From: Kangiellaceae bacterium
Lineage (GTDB): Bacteria; Pseudomonadota; Gammaproteobacteria; Enterobacterales; Kangiellaceae
DNA: 64,000 bases
Assembly: GCA_013373015.1 (NCBI GenBank)
Contig: JABXIQ010000007.1
Location: 104,952-168,951, forward strand
Direction: 5' to 3'
Below the pieces are notes generated by a model. That model was not told the origin of the DNA and made no database searches. It saw only the letters and a program-made list of their open reading frames with translations. Shown here in pieces: positions 27,277 through 35,627 of the stretch (position 1 is the first letter of the stretch; every line of letters starts with the position of its first letter). Made by a program: the position numbers and the translations under genes.

Positions 27277-27522
27277 TTATTCAGGTTGTAATTCATCAAA
27301 AATATCGCTAAGCAACTCAACGTCTCGATCACTTAAATCATCTGCGTCAACAGCATCTTCTACAAAAAGAGCAAACTCTGCAAACCATTCGACATCACTT
27401 AAATCTTCTTGTGGTATCAAATCCACCATTGGGATTAAATATCCCACTAAAAAAAGTTTTTCTTCATCAACTTGCTGTTCCATATCCAACAGCTGTTGCT
27501 TGATTGTTTCTGCTATCAACAT
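27277..27522 (-). CDS. yfcL: YfcL family small acidic protein
   Basis: 81 residues, very acidic, no signal peptide. It shares with E. coli YfcL the beginning MxIAE, the block EEKLFLVGYL and a C-terminal LSDRDVELLSDIFDELQ. In E. coli yfcL lies near aroC too. Function unknown. The ATG at 27522 has an AAGG eight bases upstream and sits 56 bases inside the 3' end of trpA in another frame, so it is translated only from the trp transcript or an internal promoter. Confidence 0.7.
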   Translation of the reverse strand: MLIAETIKQQLLDMEQQVDEEKLFLVGYLIPMVDLIPQEDLSDVEWFAEFALFVEDAVDADDLSDRDVELLSDIFDELQPE

Positions 27523-28354
27523 TAATCAGGCCTTCTTTTCTTTTATCATGAGCTTGATGCGCAGCATTTGCCATGGTTTGCGCATAATGGCCTATCGCAT
27601 CAAACATATCTTGAGGCTTATTATAATGCTGATTGATCAGCTTCACTATAGCCGAACCTGTAATAATTCCATCGACTCCGACTTCTGCAGCTTGATACAC
27701 ATGCTCAGGCTCAGAAATACCAAATCCCTGTACTAAAGGAGCGCTGCCATAATCGCGTAGCTTTCGGATAAAGTCACTACTTGCTTGATTTGCTGCAACC
27801 TCGGTCCCAGTAATGCCTTTGCGACTTAAAACATAGGTATAACCTTGTGAGTTCTGCGCAATTAGTTGCAATGTTTCATCATTAGCGTCAGGAGGAGCAA
27901 TAAAAACGCTTTCTATTGAATGATTATCTGCAGAACCACTAAATAAAGCACGCTCCTGCACAGGGCAGTCAGCAATTAGCACAGAATCCAAGCCCGCTTG
28001 ACTTGCCTGTTTATAGAACTCATTGATGCCTTGTGCAAATACCAAATTGGCATAAGTTAATAAACCTAATGGTAAGTTGGGATATTTAGCACGTATCGCA
28101 GCAATTTCATTAAAGCCATCTTTTACTGAAAACTGATTGGCTAAAGGTCGTAAGCTGGCTTGTTGAATAACAGGACCATCTGCAACAGGATCAGAAAAAG
28201 CAAAACCAAGCTCCAACCCATCAGCACCACTTTCAACCAACTTATCAATTATAGCCAACGACAAATCTGCGGTGGGGTCACCCAATAATACAAAAGGTAT
28301 ATAAGCCAATTGATTGTTATCTCGTTTAACTTCAAATAATTGTTGATAGCGCAT
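27467..28354 (-). CDS. trpA: Tryptophan synthase alpha subunit
   Basis: 295 residues. Cleaves indole-glycerol phosphate to indole and glyceraldehyde-3-phosphate. Catalytic Glu48 and Asp59 lie in GLELGFAFSDPVADGP, and later loops include VLSRKGITGTE and QGFGISEPEHV. It is about 25 residues longer at the C-terminus than E. coli TrpA, and this extension is the part that overlaps yfcL. Its ATG overlaps the trpB stop by one base (TAATG). Confidence 0.95.
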   Translation of the reverse strand: MRYQQLFEVKRDNNQLAYIPFVLLGDPTADLSLAIIDKLVESGADGLELGFAFSDPVADGPVIQQASLRPLANQFSVKDGFNEIAAIRAKYPNLPLGLLTYANLVFAQGINEFYKQASQAGLDSVLIADCPVQERALFSGSADNHSIESVFIAPPDANDETLQLIAQNSQGYTYVLSRKGITGTEVAANQASSDFIRKLRDYGSAPLVQGFGISEPEHVYQAAEVGVDGIITGSAIVKLINQHYNKPQDMFDAIGHYAQTMANAAHQAHDKRKEGLINVDSRNNQATAVGYGTAS

Positions 28355-29571
28355 TAGTTCACCGCCTTGTGTTTAATCAGTTCCATTACATGAGCCAAAT
28401 CTTTATCACCACGTCCTGATAAATTAACAATGATATTCATAGATCTTTGAGCCGTTATCGCCATTTTTTTTGCATAAGCCAAGGCATGCGATGACTCCAA
28501 AGCCGGAATAATACCTTCTGTTCTGGAAAGCTCCTGAAAAGCATCCAGCGCTTCTTGATCAGTTATTCCAACGTATTCTGCCCTTCCGGTTTTCATTAAA
28601 TGCACATGCTCAGGACCTACGGCTGGATAATCTAGTCCTGCCGATACTGAGTGAGACTCCACTATTTGTCCTTCTGTGGTTTGTAAAGTTTGAGTTCGAG
28701 CGCCATGAATAATCCCTTCACTGCCTTTCAATAAAGTTGCACCATGAGCATCAGAATCAAGCCCATGCCCAGCAGGTTCAACACCAATAAGCCGCACATC
28801 CTTATCGTTAATAAAATCAGCAAAAATACCAATTGCATTTGAGCCGCCTCCAACACAGGCTATAACCGCATCAGGAAGTTGACCTACTTGCTCTAGAATT
28901 TGCTGTTTGGCTTCTTCACCAATAACTTTTTGAAAAGTCTTTACCATTTTAGGAAATGGATGTGGGCCAGCTGCAGTTCCTAATAAATAATGCGTTGAAT
29001 CGTAAGATGCAGCCCAATCACGCAGCGCTTCATTAATAGCATCTTTTAAACTGCCACTACCATTATCTACTGCAACGACTTTTGCACCCATTAACTTCAT
29101 GCGGAAAACATTTGGAGCTTGACGCTCTATATCTTTTGCCCCCATATAAATGGTCGCATCGAGACCTAATAATGCACATGCCAATGCAGTAGCCACTCCA
29201 TGTTGTCCAGCACCTGTTTCAGCAATAATCCGTTTTTTACCCATGCGTTTAGCAAGTAATGCTTGAGCCAAGACTTGATTGGTTTTATGAGCACCGCCAT
29301 GCAACAAATCCTCACGTTTTAAAAACACGCGAACCTTATCTGTTTTTGCAAAGCTACTACATTCTGTTAATGGTGTAGGACGACCTGCGTATTGACTTAA
29401 TAATTGGTTTAATTGCTGCTGAAAATCTGCATCAAGCAAAGAGTCCTCAAATGCTTTTTCTAATTGTTGCAAAGCAGGCATCAAAATCTGAGGAACAAAC
29501 TGTCCTCCATACTGACCAATATAAGCGCCATTATATTGAAAATTATTTTCTTTTGATAAAGGAGTATTCAT
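28354..29571 (-). CDS. trpB: Tryptophan synthase beta subunit
   Basis: 405 residues. PLP enzyme joining indole with serine. The cofactor lysine is Lys96 in [10 protein letters not shown]; the phosphate-binding GGGSNAIG and the Glu in [10 protein letters not shown] are present. The C-terminal PSHA-type segment is replaced by [10 protein letters not shown], as usual. It lies 27 bases after trpCF. Confidence 0.96.
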   Translation of the reverse strand: MNTPLSKENNFQYNGAYIGQYGGQFVPQILMPALQQLEKAFEDSLLDADFQQQLNQLLSQYAGRPTPLTECSSFAKTDKVRVFLKREDLLHGGAHKTNQVLAQALLAKRMGKKRIIAETGAGQHGVATALACALLGLDATIYMGAKDIERQAPNVFRMKLMGAKVVAVDNGSGSLKDAINEALRDWAASYDSTHYLLGTAAGPHPFPKMVKTFQKVIGEEAKQQILEQVGQLPDAVIACVGGGSNAIGIFADFINDKDVRLIGVEPAGHGLDSDAHGATLLKGSEGIIHGARTQTLQTTEGQIVESHSVSAGLDYPAVGPEHVHLMKTGRAEYVGITDQEALDAFQELSRTEGIIPALESSHALAYAKKMAITAQRSMNIIVNLSGRGDKDLAHVMELIKHKAVN

Positions 29572-29598
29572 TTTAATTTCTCATAATCTATGTTGTCT

Positions 29599-30954
29599 TC
29601 AGTAACGCGCTATTAACTTTGCGCTATCGAATATTTGATCAAGCTTTTCAGAGCACTTAACGCCAACACTTTTCTCGCTTCCAGAACAGATATCTAGCTT
29701 CGAAAAACCCATCTGCTTAAGCAGTTGTATATTGCTTGCATTTAATCCTCCAGCAATACGCAGCTTATTCTTATGAAGTTGAACATCATTTGTTGCTAAC
29801 AAGTTCCAATCAAACGTAGAACCAGTACCACCTTGTTGTTGCTCAACCTGAGAATCAATAAGAAATTCATTAATCCGCTGGTAGTTAAAGTTCAATGCTT
29901 CGTTTAATGCATGTATTACTTTTGATATAAAAAATTCCTCACCAATACTAGCTCTCAATTGATTAATATAGTTTTGTGATTCTTCTCCATGCAACTGTAT
30001 ACCATTTAATTCATATTCCTTAATAGCATTTGATACAAAATCTACTGATTGATTTTGGAAAACCCCAATCAAAGGCTTTTGTGATCTGCCAATTGGTTGT
30101 TTTAATTTGCGCTTAGAACTTTCTGCAAAAATAACACCTAGAGTAGAAGCTGGTTTTAAATCAACTAACTCACGATCCTGTAGATTGGTTAAACCACAAA
30201 TTTTTATATCACCATATACTAATTTTTGTACTGCCGATTCCAAGTCTTGACTTGCCATTAGAGAAGAACCAACCAAACACGAATCAGCATGCGCAGCTAG
30301 TTCAATTACATCATCGTGATTATCAATTCCAGACTCTGTCACAACTATTCTGTCATCAGGTATTCTACTAGCTAACTTCTTGGTATTTTCTAACGATGTC
30401 GTTAAATCTTTTAAATTTCGGTTATTAATTCCTATAATTTCACTGCCAAGTGCAATAGCCCTGTCCAACTCTTCTTCATTATGAACCTCGGTTAATACAT
30501 CCATATTCAGATCTTTAGCTTGTTGCAAACAGGCCTTATACTCAAAGTCATTTAATATAGATAGCATCAGCAATACTGCATCCGCGCCATAATAACGAGC
30601 CAGCCTTACTTGCTTAGGCTCTAAAATAAAGTCCTTACACAAAACAGGTCTATCTGTATGTTCACTCACGTAACGTAAATTATTAAAACTTCCTTGAAAA
30701 AATCGCTCTTCTGTTAATACAGATATAGCATCTGCATATTGCTCGTAAACTGGTAAAATTTTTGTTAAATCAAAATTTTTATTAATTAGTCCTTTTGAAG
30801 GAGATGCCTTTTTACACTCCATAATAAAAGCAAACTGCTTATGAGATAGCGCTTTCTTAAAGTCTCTCTCACTGGGCTTTAGCTCATACACATCGGCAGT
30901 ATTTACTATTAGCTGCCTCTTATGTTCAACAATTGTTTGCAAAACATTAAGCAT
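29599..30954 (-). CDS. trpCF: Fused indole-3-glycerol phosphate synthase / phosphoribosylanthranilate isomerase
   Basis: 451 residues with two TIM barrels. TrpC occupies about 1-250 (FIMECKKASPSKGLI, VLCKDFILEPKQV, EVHNEEELDRAI, GINNRNLKD). TrpF runs about 250-451 (DIKICGLTNLQDRE, GVFQNQ, LHGEES, AGGLNASNI, DICSGSEKSVGVK). The fusion is the enterobacterial and marine gamma pattern. It overlaps the trpD end by eight bases (ATGCTTAA). Confidence 0.95.
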   Translation of the reverse strand: MLNVLQTIVEHKRQLIVNTADVYELKPSERDFKKALSHKQFAFIMECKKASPSKGLINKNFDLTKILPVYEQYADAISVLTEERFFQGSFNNLRYVSEHTDRPVLCKDFILEPKQVRLARYYGADAVLLMLSILNDFEYKACLQQAKDLNMDVLTEVHNEEELDRAIALGSEIIGINNRNLKDLTTSLENTKKLASRIPDDRIVVTESGIDNHDDVIELAAHADSCLVGSSLMASQDLESAVQKLVYGDIKICGLTNLQDRELVDLKPASTLGVIFAESSKRKLKQPIGRSQKPLIGVFQNQSVDFVSNAIKEYELNGIQLHGEESQNYINQLRASIGEEFFISKVIHALNEALNFNYQRINEFLIDSQVEQQQGGTGSTFDWNLLATNDVQLHKNKLRIAGGLNASNIQLLKQMGFSKLDICSGSEKSVGVKCSEKLDQIFDSAKLIARY

Positions 30955-31990
30955 TTATTAGCTCCTTTGCATCATTTCGAATAAGTTGTTTGCAAAGCTC
31001 TTTTACATTTTGCATATATTCGAACACCTCACCTGTTAATATTTTTTGCTTAGCCATTATCAAACCTTGCTCAATAGTATCCGCATAGTTATTTAAAAAC
31101 AGTAAAGCTCCTGTATTAGCCGCCACCATATCAATATGAGCTTGAGGAGCATTTCCTTTAAGTAACGCTAAACCTGCTTGCACATTATCTTCAAGTTTAT
31201 CGACTTGAATATCTGATAAAGAATAACTCGCAATACCTAAGGCATTAGGCGTAATCTCTAATGTTTCTATCTTTCCATGATCAAGTAATACTGCATGGGT
31301 ATTATCATGTATTGCAATTTCATCTAAACCTGAACCGTTAACCACTAAAGCTTTCTTCACTCCTAAAAGTTTAAGGATCTCCGCGAAAGGCTTACAATAT
31401 TGCTTATCATAAACACCTAATAACTGAACATCTGGCTGAGCAGGATTAGCCAGAGGACCTATCAAATTAAAGATGGTGCGCGTTTTAAGTGATTGCCTAA
31501 TCGGCATCACATGTTTGACGCCATGATGATAATTAGGAGCAAATAAAAAGCAGAAATTTGTTTTTTCTAACAAGATTTTACTCTGTTCAGGTGATAACTG
31601 AGTTTCAATACCAAGAGCTGACATTAAATCTGAAGAACCACACTTAGATGAAACTGAACGATTACCATGTTTGACTACTTTAACCCCCATACTTGCAGCG
31701 ACAAATGCAGATAAAGTTGAAACATTTATTGTTTTAAAACCATCACCACCCGTTCCACAACAGTCCGAAATAGAGTAATCAACCTTTGGAAACTCTACAG
31801 CTTGATCACGCAATGCCTGAGCAGCACCAGCAATTTCTTCTACTGTTTCACCTTTGGTTTTTAGTGCTGCCAGCATTGCCGCAACTAGAGGCAACTCAAC
31901 TTTCCCTTTCAAAACTTGGTCAAATGATGTTATTGCCTGCTCAAAATTTAAACTTTTTCCTTCATAAACTTGCTCAAGCAACTGCAACAT
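30947..31990 (-). CDS. trpD: Anthranilate phosphoribosyltransferase
   Basis: 347 residues. Transfers phosphoribose from PRPP to anthranilate. Diagnostic motifs are CCGTGGDGFKTINVST (PRPP loop), KHGNRSVSSKCGSSDLM and HGVKHVMPIRQSLKTRTIFNLIGPL. The ATG at 31990 is chosen: AGGAG lies seven bases upstream, while an in-frame earlier codon at 32005 would add five residues without a site. It overlaps the 3' end of trpG by 17 bases. Confidence 0.95.
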   Translation of the reverse strand: MLQLLEQVYEGKSLNFEQAITSFDQVLKGKVELPLVAAMLAALKTKGETVEEIAGAAQALRDQAVEFPKVDYSISDCCGTGGDGFKTINVSTLSAFVAASMGVKVVKHGNRSVSSKCGSSDLMSALGIETQLSPEQSKILLEKTNFCFLFAPNYHHGVKHVMPIRQSLKTRTIFNLIGPLANPAQPDVQLLGVYDKQYCKPFAEILKLLGVKKALVVNGSGLDEIAIHDNTHAVLLDHGKIETLEITPNALGIASYSLSDIQVDKLEDNVQAGLALLKGNAPQAHIDMVAANTGALLFLNNYADTIEQGLIMAKQKILTGEVFEYMQNVKELCKQLIRNDAKELINA

Positions 31991-32585
31991 GATCACACTC
32001 CTCAATGCCTATCGCTTCAGCGGCGACTCGCATAAAATTGTGTAACAAATACTGACCTGATTTGCTCATAATGCTTTCTGGATGAAACTGAATACCAAAC
32101 ACAGAATGATTAAGGTGTTCTACAGCCATAACTTCATTATCATCTGCTTTGGCAATTACCTTTAACTGCTCTGATACATAAGATGCCGACAGCGAATGAT
32201 AACGGGCTGCTTGAAATCGTTTATCCACTCCTGAAAACAATTCGCTGTTGCCTGCATAAATATCCGATGTTTTACCGTGCATTACACTTTTAGCATGGCT
32301 TACCTTTCCACCAAAAGCCTCAATTATCGCTTGATGGCCAAGACAAATACCCAACATGGGAACAGTTTGATGAAAGTCCTTTATTACTTGCAAACAGTGG
32401 CCTGCATTTTGCGGGTTTCCTGGGCCTGGCGATAAAACTATTGCATCACTCTGTTGAATCAGTTGCTTTAACTTCAAATAGTCTATGTCATTACGGCAAA
32501 CTGTCACCTGATGACCTAGTGAGAGAAATTCGTAACTCAAGTTATAAATAAACGAGTCATAATTATCGATAAGTAATATTTTCAC
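31974..32585 (-). CDS. trpG: Anthranilate synthase component II (glutamine amidotransferase)
   Basis: 203 residues, class I amidotransferase that feeds ammonia to TrpE. The nucleophile Cys lies in MLGICLGHQAI; GPGNPQNAGHC and the His-Glu pair in GIQFHPES complete the site. It is a free-standing domain, not fused to trpD as in E. coli. The GTG start overlaps the trpE stop (GTGA). Confidence 0.95.
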   Translation of the reverse strand: MKILLIDNYDSFIYNLSYEFLSLGHQVTVCRNDIDYLKLKQLIQQSDAIVLSPGPGNPQNAGHCLQVIKDFHQTVPMLGICLGHQAIIEAFGGKVSHAKSVMHGKTSDIYAGNSELFSGVDKRFQAARYHSLSASYVSEQLKVIAKADDNEVMAVEHLNHSVFGIQFHPESIMSKSGQYLLHNFMRVAAEAIGIEECDHVAVA

Positions 32586-34156
32586 GCGACACTCTCCTTA
32601 CTCAGAGAGTACTCCAAGACTTCAGTCAAGTTTTGATTTGAAGATAAACAGGCATCTATAACAGCTTTTGCTTTATTATAGGTTTCTTGCGCTTCTAACT
32701 CAGGATTAGAGTCATACACAATACCCGCTCCAGCACTTATATAAGCAATATCATCTTTGACTACAGCGGATCGGATAATGATGGCACTATCGAACTCCAG
32801 ATTGGCATTAACTAAAGCAACTGCGCCACCATATAAGCCTCTAGGTTTATTTTCTAGCTGACGAATAATTTCACATGCTTTAATTTTAGGTGCCCCTGTT
32901 AATGTGCCCATATTCGCACAAGCACGATAGGCATCAAAACAATCCATTTCTGACTTTAGCGCTCCTTTAACTTCAGAGACCAGATGCATTACATGAGAAT
33001 ACTTCACTACTTGCTTAAGTTTGCTTATACGACGTGTTCCAGTTTTAATAATTCTTGCAAGGTCATTACGCGCTAAATCAACCAGCATCATATGCTCAGC
33101 ATTTTCTTTCTCGTCTTGGATAAGCTCTAGTTCAATTTTTGAGTCTTTTTCATAATCAAAACTACCGTTACCAACGGCTCTTCGACGTGTTCCTGCAATT
33201 GGGTATAAGCTGATCTCTTGATTTATATCAACTTTCAAAGCACTCTCAGGGCTGGCACCAAAAAGTTGTTTGTCACCGAAATTGATAAAATACATGTAAG
33301 GACTTGGGTTATTTTTTCGTAGCACTCGGTAACTATCTAAAGCGTTAGCACAGTCAACCGCATAGGTTCTTGAAAGGACGACCTGAAATACATCACCATC
33401 AATAATATGACGCTTAGCCGATGCCACCATTTCAGCATACTCGTCATCAGTCGTATTTACAGCAATAGAATTAGCAACATGAGAAACCATCAACTCTGAT
33501 ACAGGAGCATCTAGCAATTCATTCAGATGACTCAGATTAAGACCTAGCCGAATGGTATTTTCAGCATAATCAGCAAACCCTTTAACTACGATAGAAGCTG
33601 TTTGGCTATCTACTGACTGTATCAACAACTGATCAGCCAAATAAAAACATAAATCTTCGTCTTGTTTGTTTATTTGAGGAACTACTTCAAACTGATCAAC
33701 TAAGTCAAAGCTAAAAGCTCCTATTAAAAAACTGGTGGCATTATCGTGTACACTGTCAGTTTGTAGCTGCCTTGTTACCTCTTTTAATACCGTCAATATT
33801 GATTGTTGTAAAAGTCTTTGTTTTTCATCTACACAAAGTTCTTGTTTAGATATACAAAAAGAAATGACACTGTTTCCTTTTGAGATTTCTTTACTCGGAA
33901 TATGTTGCGTATCAAAGGCTTTTAAGAATGCCTCTCCATTTGGATTAAGCGCTTGCATGATAACTTTACGATTCATCGCACTTATTTTGACTGCAGCAGA
34001 CAGCATTAAAATACTTTTTTGATAGTTATGCGTTCCGGCTTCTGCCGTTTCCAATAACGCTGTATGAGATTTTTGTCCATTGTTAGACAAACGCTGATAA
34101 ACCTCATAAGGAGATTGGCTTAACGATAATTTTTTATTAAGTGTTTTAACTTGCAT
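32582..34156 (-). CDS. trpE: Anthranilate synthase component I
   Basis: 524 residues. Converts chorismate plus ammonia (from TrpG) to anthranilate. The C-terminal chorismate-binding domain has VFQVVLSRTY, GASPESALKV, PIAGTRRRAVG, HMMLVDLARND, GTLTGAPKIKACEII and GGAVALV. The N-terminal feedback element, LLES in Salmonella TrpE where Ser40 is needed for Trp inhibition, reads LLETAE here, a conservative change that may alter sensitivity. It overlaps the DAHP synthase gene by 11 bases. Confidence 0.96.
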   Translation of the reverse strand: MQVKTLNKKLSLSQSPYEVYQRLSNNGQKSHTALLETAEAGTHNYQKSILMLSAAVKISAMNRKVIMQALNPNGEAFLKAFDTQHIPSKEISKGNSVISFCISKQELCVDEKQRLLQQSILTVLKEVTRQLQTDSVHDNATSFLIGAFSFDLVDQFEVVPQINKQDEDLCFYLADQLLIQSVDSQTASIVVKGFADYAENTIRLGLNLSHLNELLDAPVSELMVSHVANSIAVNTTDDEYAEMVASAKRHIIDGDVFQVVLSRTYAVDCANALDSYRVLRKNNPSPYMYFINFGDKQLFGASPESALKVDINQEISLYPIAGTRRRAVGNGSFDYEKDSKIELELIQDEKENAEHMMLVDLARNDLARIIKTGTRRISKLKQVVKYSHVMHLVSEVKGALKSEMDCFDAYRACANMGTLTGAPKIKACEIIRQLENKPRGLYGGAVALVNANLEFDSAIIIRSAVVKDDIAYISAGAGIVYDSNPELEAQETYNKAKAVIDACLSSNQNLTEVLEYSLSKESVA

Positions 34157-35198
34157 AGCGAGCCCCCTGTAAATCGTAAGCGGTTACAAACTGGCGACCA
34201 CTAGCAATAATAAAAGGCTTGAGCTGTTGCATAAGCTCCGTAAAATCGCCAGGCGATAGTGCTTGAGCAGCATCTGATACAGACTCACGTGGATTTCGGT
34301 GGCATTCAATAATTAGACCATCAGCACCGCACGCCACCCCAGCTTTTGCCATTGGAGCCACTAACGACCGCACCCCAGTTCCATGTGAAGGGTCGACAAT
34401 CACTGGCAGATGACTTTTCTCTTTAATATACGCCACAGCATTGAGGTCTAAAGTATTACGAGTAGCAGTCTCAAAAGTTCTAATGCCGCGCTCGCAAATC
34501 ATCACATGAGGGTTTCCCGTTGCTACAATGTATTCCGCAGCCAATAGCAACTCTTCAATTGTTGCTGATAGTCCACGCTTCAAAAGAACTGGCTTTTGTG
34601 TTTCACCGACAGCTTTCAACAACGAATAATTCTGCATATTTCTAGCGCCAATTTGGATAGCTGAGGTATAACGCGCAACGTCATCAAGGTCTTTAATGTC
34701 AACCAATTCAGTAATAGTATCTAAACCAGTTTCTTGTCCTACTTGGTGCATGATTTTTAAACCCTCAACACCTAACCCTTGAAACGAATAAGGGCTGGTT
34801 CTAGGCTTAAAAGCACCGCCTCTAAGTACTGTTGCTCCTGCTTTTTTTACATATTTCGCGGTTTCCAACAATTGCTCTTCACTTTCTATTGCACAGGGTC
34901 CCCCCATAATGGCAAACTGACTAGAACCCACAGAAGTCAAACCTAGGTTCACTACGGTATCCTGAGGATAGATCTCGCGACTGACTAATTTATATTGACT
35001 CAAAACAGGTTTAATTGATTCAACCTGAGGATGACTGTCAAGATTTAGACCCTGCAGTACACGCTCATCGCCTAAAGCTCCTAACACAGTTCTTTCAACA
35101 CCAGGCATATGCAAAGGCTGTAAACCTGCAGCCTCTATCTTATTCAGTATTTCTTTAGCATCAGCTTCACTGGCATTGGCTTTCAAAATAATAATCAT
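34146..35198 (-). CDS. 3-deoxy-7-phosphoheptulonate (DAHP) synthase, type I beta
   Basis: 350 residues. First step of the shikimate pathway, joining PEP and erythrose-4-phosphate. Residues 1-70 form a small ferredoxin/ACT-like domain as in Thermotoga-type enzymes, a likely allosteric site. The catalytic barrel has [55 protein letters not shown] and VDPSHGTG. It is not the E. coli AroG/F/H type. Being first behind the trp attenuators, it is probably the Trp-responsive isozyme. ATG 35198 has AGGA seven bases upstream. Confidence 0.93.
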   Translation of the reverse strand: MIIILKANASEADAKEILNKIEAAGLQPLHMPGVERTVLGALGDERVLQGLNLDSHPQVESIKPVLSQYKLVSREIYPQDTVVNLGLTSVGSSQFAIMGGPCAIESEEQLLETAKYVKKAGATVLRGGAFKPRTSPYSFQGLGVEGLKIMHQVGQETGLDTITELVDIKDLDDVARYTSAIQIGARNMQNYSLLKAVGETQKPVLLKRGLSATIEELLLAAEYIVATGNPHVMICERGIRTFETATRNTLDLNAVAYIKEKSHLPVIVDPSHGTGVRSLVAPMAKAGVACGADGLIIECHRNPRESVSDAAQALSPGDFTELMQQLKPFIIASGRQFVTAYDLQGARYAS

Positions 35199-35239
35199 AA
35201 TGTTTTCCTATTAATAATAATTGCAAATTCTTCGGGCAT

Positions 35240-35271
35240 AAAAAAACCCGCTTCTCTTTCGATGAAGCGGG
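35240..35271 (-). terminator. trp attenuator 2: transcription terminator
   Basis: On the minus strand CCCGCTTC pairs with GAAGCGGG (complementary to plus positions 35264-35271 and 35247-35254), followed by seven T. It lies 42 bases before the DAHP synthase ATG. Its upstream arm (minus-strand CAAAAGCCCGCT, plus 35266-35277) is also perfectly complementary over 12 bases to a segment inside leader peptide 2 (plus 35321-35332), giving a mutually exclusive antiterminator. Confidence 0.9.
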
Positions 35272-35297
35272 CTTTTGCCTATGACTGTTTTATATAT

Positions 35298-35402
35298 TCA
35301 ACACAGCACATATCTTCGAACAAAAGCCCGCTGATTCCAATGCCACCACCACTGCTGTGCATTACTGAATTGGATTGACTGTCTAATTAATTGTTGAATC
35401 AT
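35298..35402 (-). CDS. trp leader peptide 2, 34 residues with WWWHW
   Basis: A minus-strand frame from ATG 35402 to TGA 35298-35300. It begins MIQQLIRQSIQFSNAQQ, continues WWWHWNQRAFV and ends RRYVLC. Four of five successive codons (18-22) are TGG. Codons 24-28, just downstream, form the antiterminator segment AGCGGGCTTTTG. Scarce charged Trp-tRNA should stall ribosomes on the TGG run and free this segment to pair with the terminator arm, letting transcription continue into the trp operon. No strong Shine-Dalgarno is visible. The stop lies 21 bases past the antiterminator segment, unlike leader 1. Confidence 0.88.
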   Translation of the reverse strand: MIQQLIRQSIQFSNAQQWWWHWNQRAFVRRYVLC

Positions 35403-35432
35403 AATATCGATCTTCGTTCATTTGTTTTATTG

Positions 35433-35459
35433 AAAAAAAAGCCCGCATAATGCGGGCTT
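35433..35459 (-). terminator. trp attenuator 1: transcription terminator
   Basis: On the minus strand a perfect nine-base-pair stem AAGCCCGCA / TGCGGGCTT with a three-base loop, followed by eight T. It stands between the two leader peptides. Its upstream arm AGCCCGC can instead pair with AGCGGGCT at the end of leader peptide 1 (plus 35487-35494), forming an antiterminator. Confidence 0.9.
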
Positions 35460-35484
35460 GAGAATATTTTTCTTTAAACGCAAA

Positions 35485-35544
35485 CTAGCCCGCTACTGTT
35501 GTAACGTGCCACCACCAAATGTTTTGTGCATTCTTTCTTTTCAT
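35485..35544 (-). CDS. trp leader peptide 1, 19 residues with WWWH
   Basis: A minus-strand frame from ATG 35544 to TAG 35485-35487 encoding MKRKNAQNIWWWHVTTVAG. Codons 10-12 are TGG TGG TGG. Codons 18-19 and the stop are the antiterminator segment GCGGGCTAG, so a ribosome reaching the stop masks it and lets terminator 1 form, the classical attenuation design. It shares AATGCACA, TGGTGGTGGCA and GCGGGCT with leader 2, which indicates duplication. No Shine-Dalgarno is visible; the likely transcription start is at or next to the ATG. Confidence 0.88.
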   Translation of the reverse strand: MKRKNAQNIWWWHVTTVAG

Positions 35545-35550
35545 GTCGAT

Positions 35551-35579
35551 AAAATATGTTAATTTAACTTTTAGGTCAA
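35551..35579 (-). promoter_or_regulatory. Predicted sigma-70 promoter of the trp leader
   Basis: Minus-strand -35 TTGACC (plus 35574-35579), a 17-base spacer and -10 TATTTT (plus 35551-35556). The start of transcription is expected around 35544, the first base of leader peptide 1. The spacer holds an 11-base palindrome GTTAAATTAAC (plus 35558-35568), a plausible repressor site. It shares the GTTAA/TTAAC core with TrpR operators but lacks their CTAG half-sites. Confidence 0.65.
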
Positions 35580-35627
35580 GACTTAGCTTATAACTTTTTT
35601 GAATATAATAAGAGTTTACCCACTATC

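Noticed and set aside
35282..35362. An ATG at 35362 opens a frame overlapping leader peptide 2 that contains a Gly run instead of Trp.
   Set aside because: The frame has no Trp codons, no Shine-Dalgarno and no family match. The other frame, with WWWHW and attenuator geometry, explains the sequence.
35558..35568. Palindrome GTTAAATTAAC in the trp promoter as a TrpR operator.
   Set aside because: It has the GTTAA/TTAAC core but lacks the CTAG half-sites of known TrpR operators and has an odd centre. Noted in the promoter entry only.
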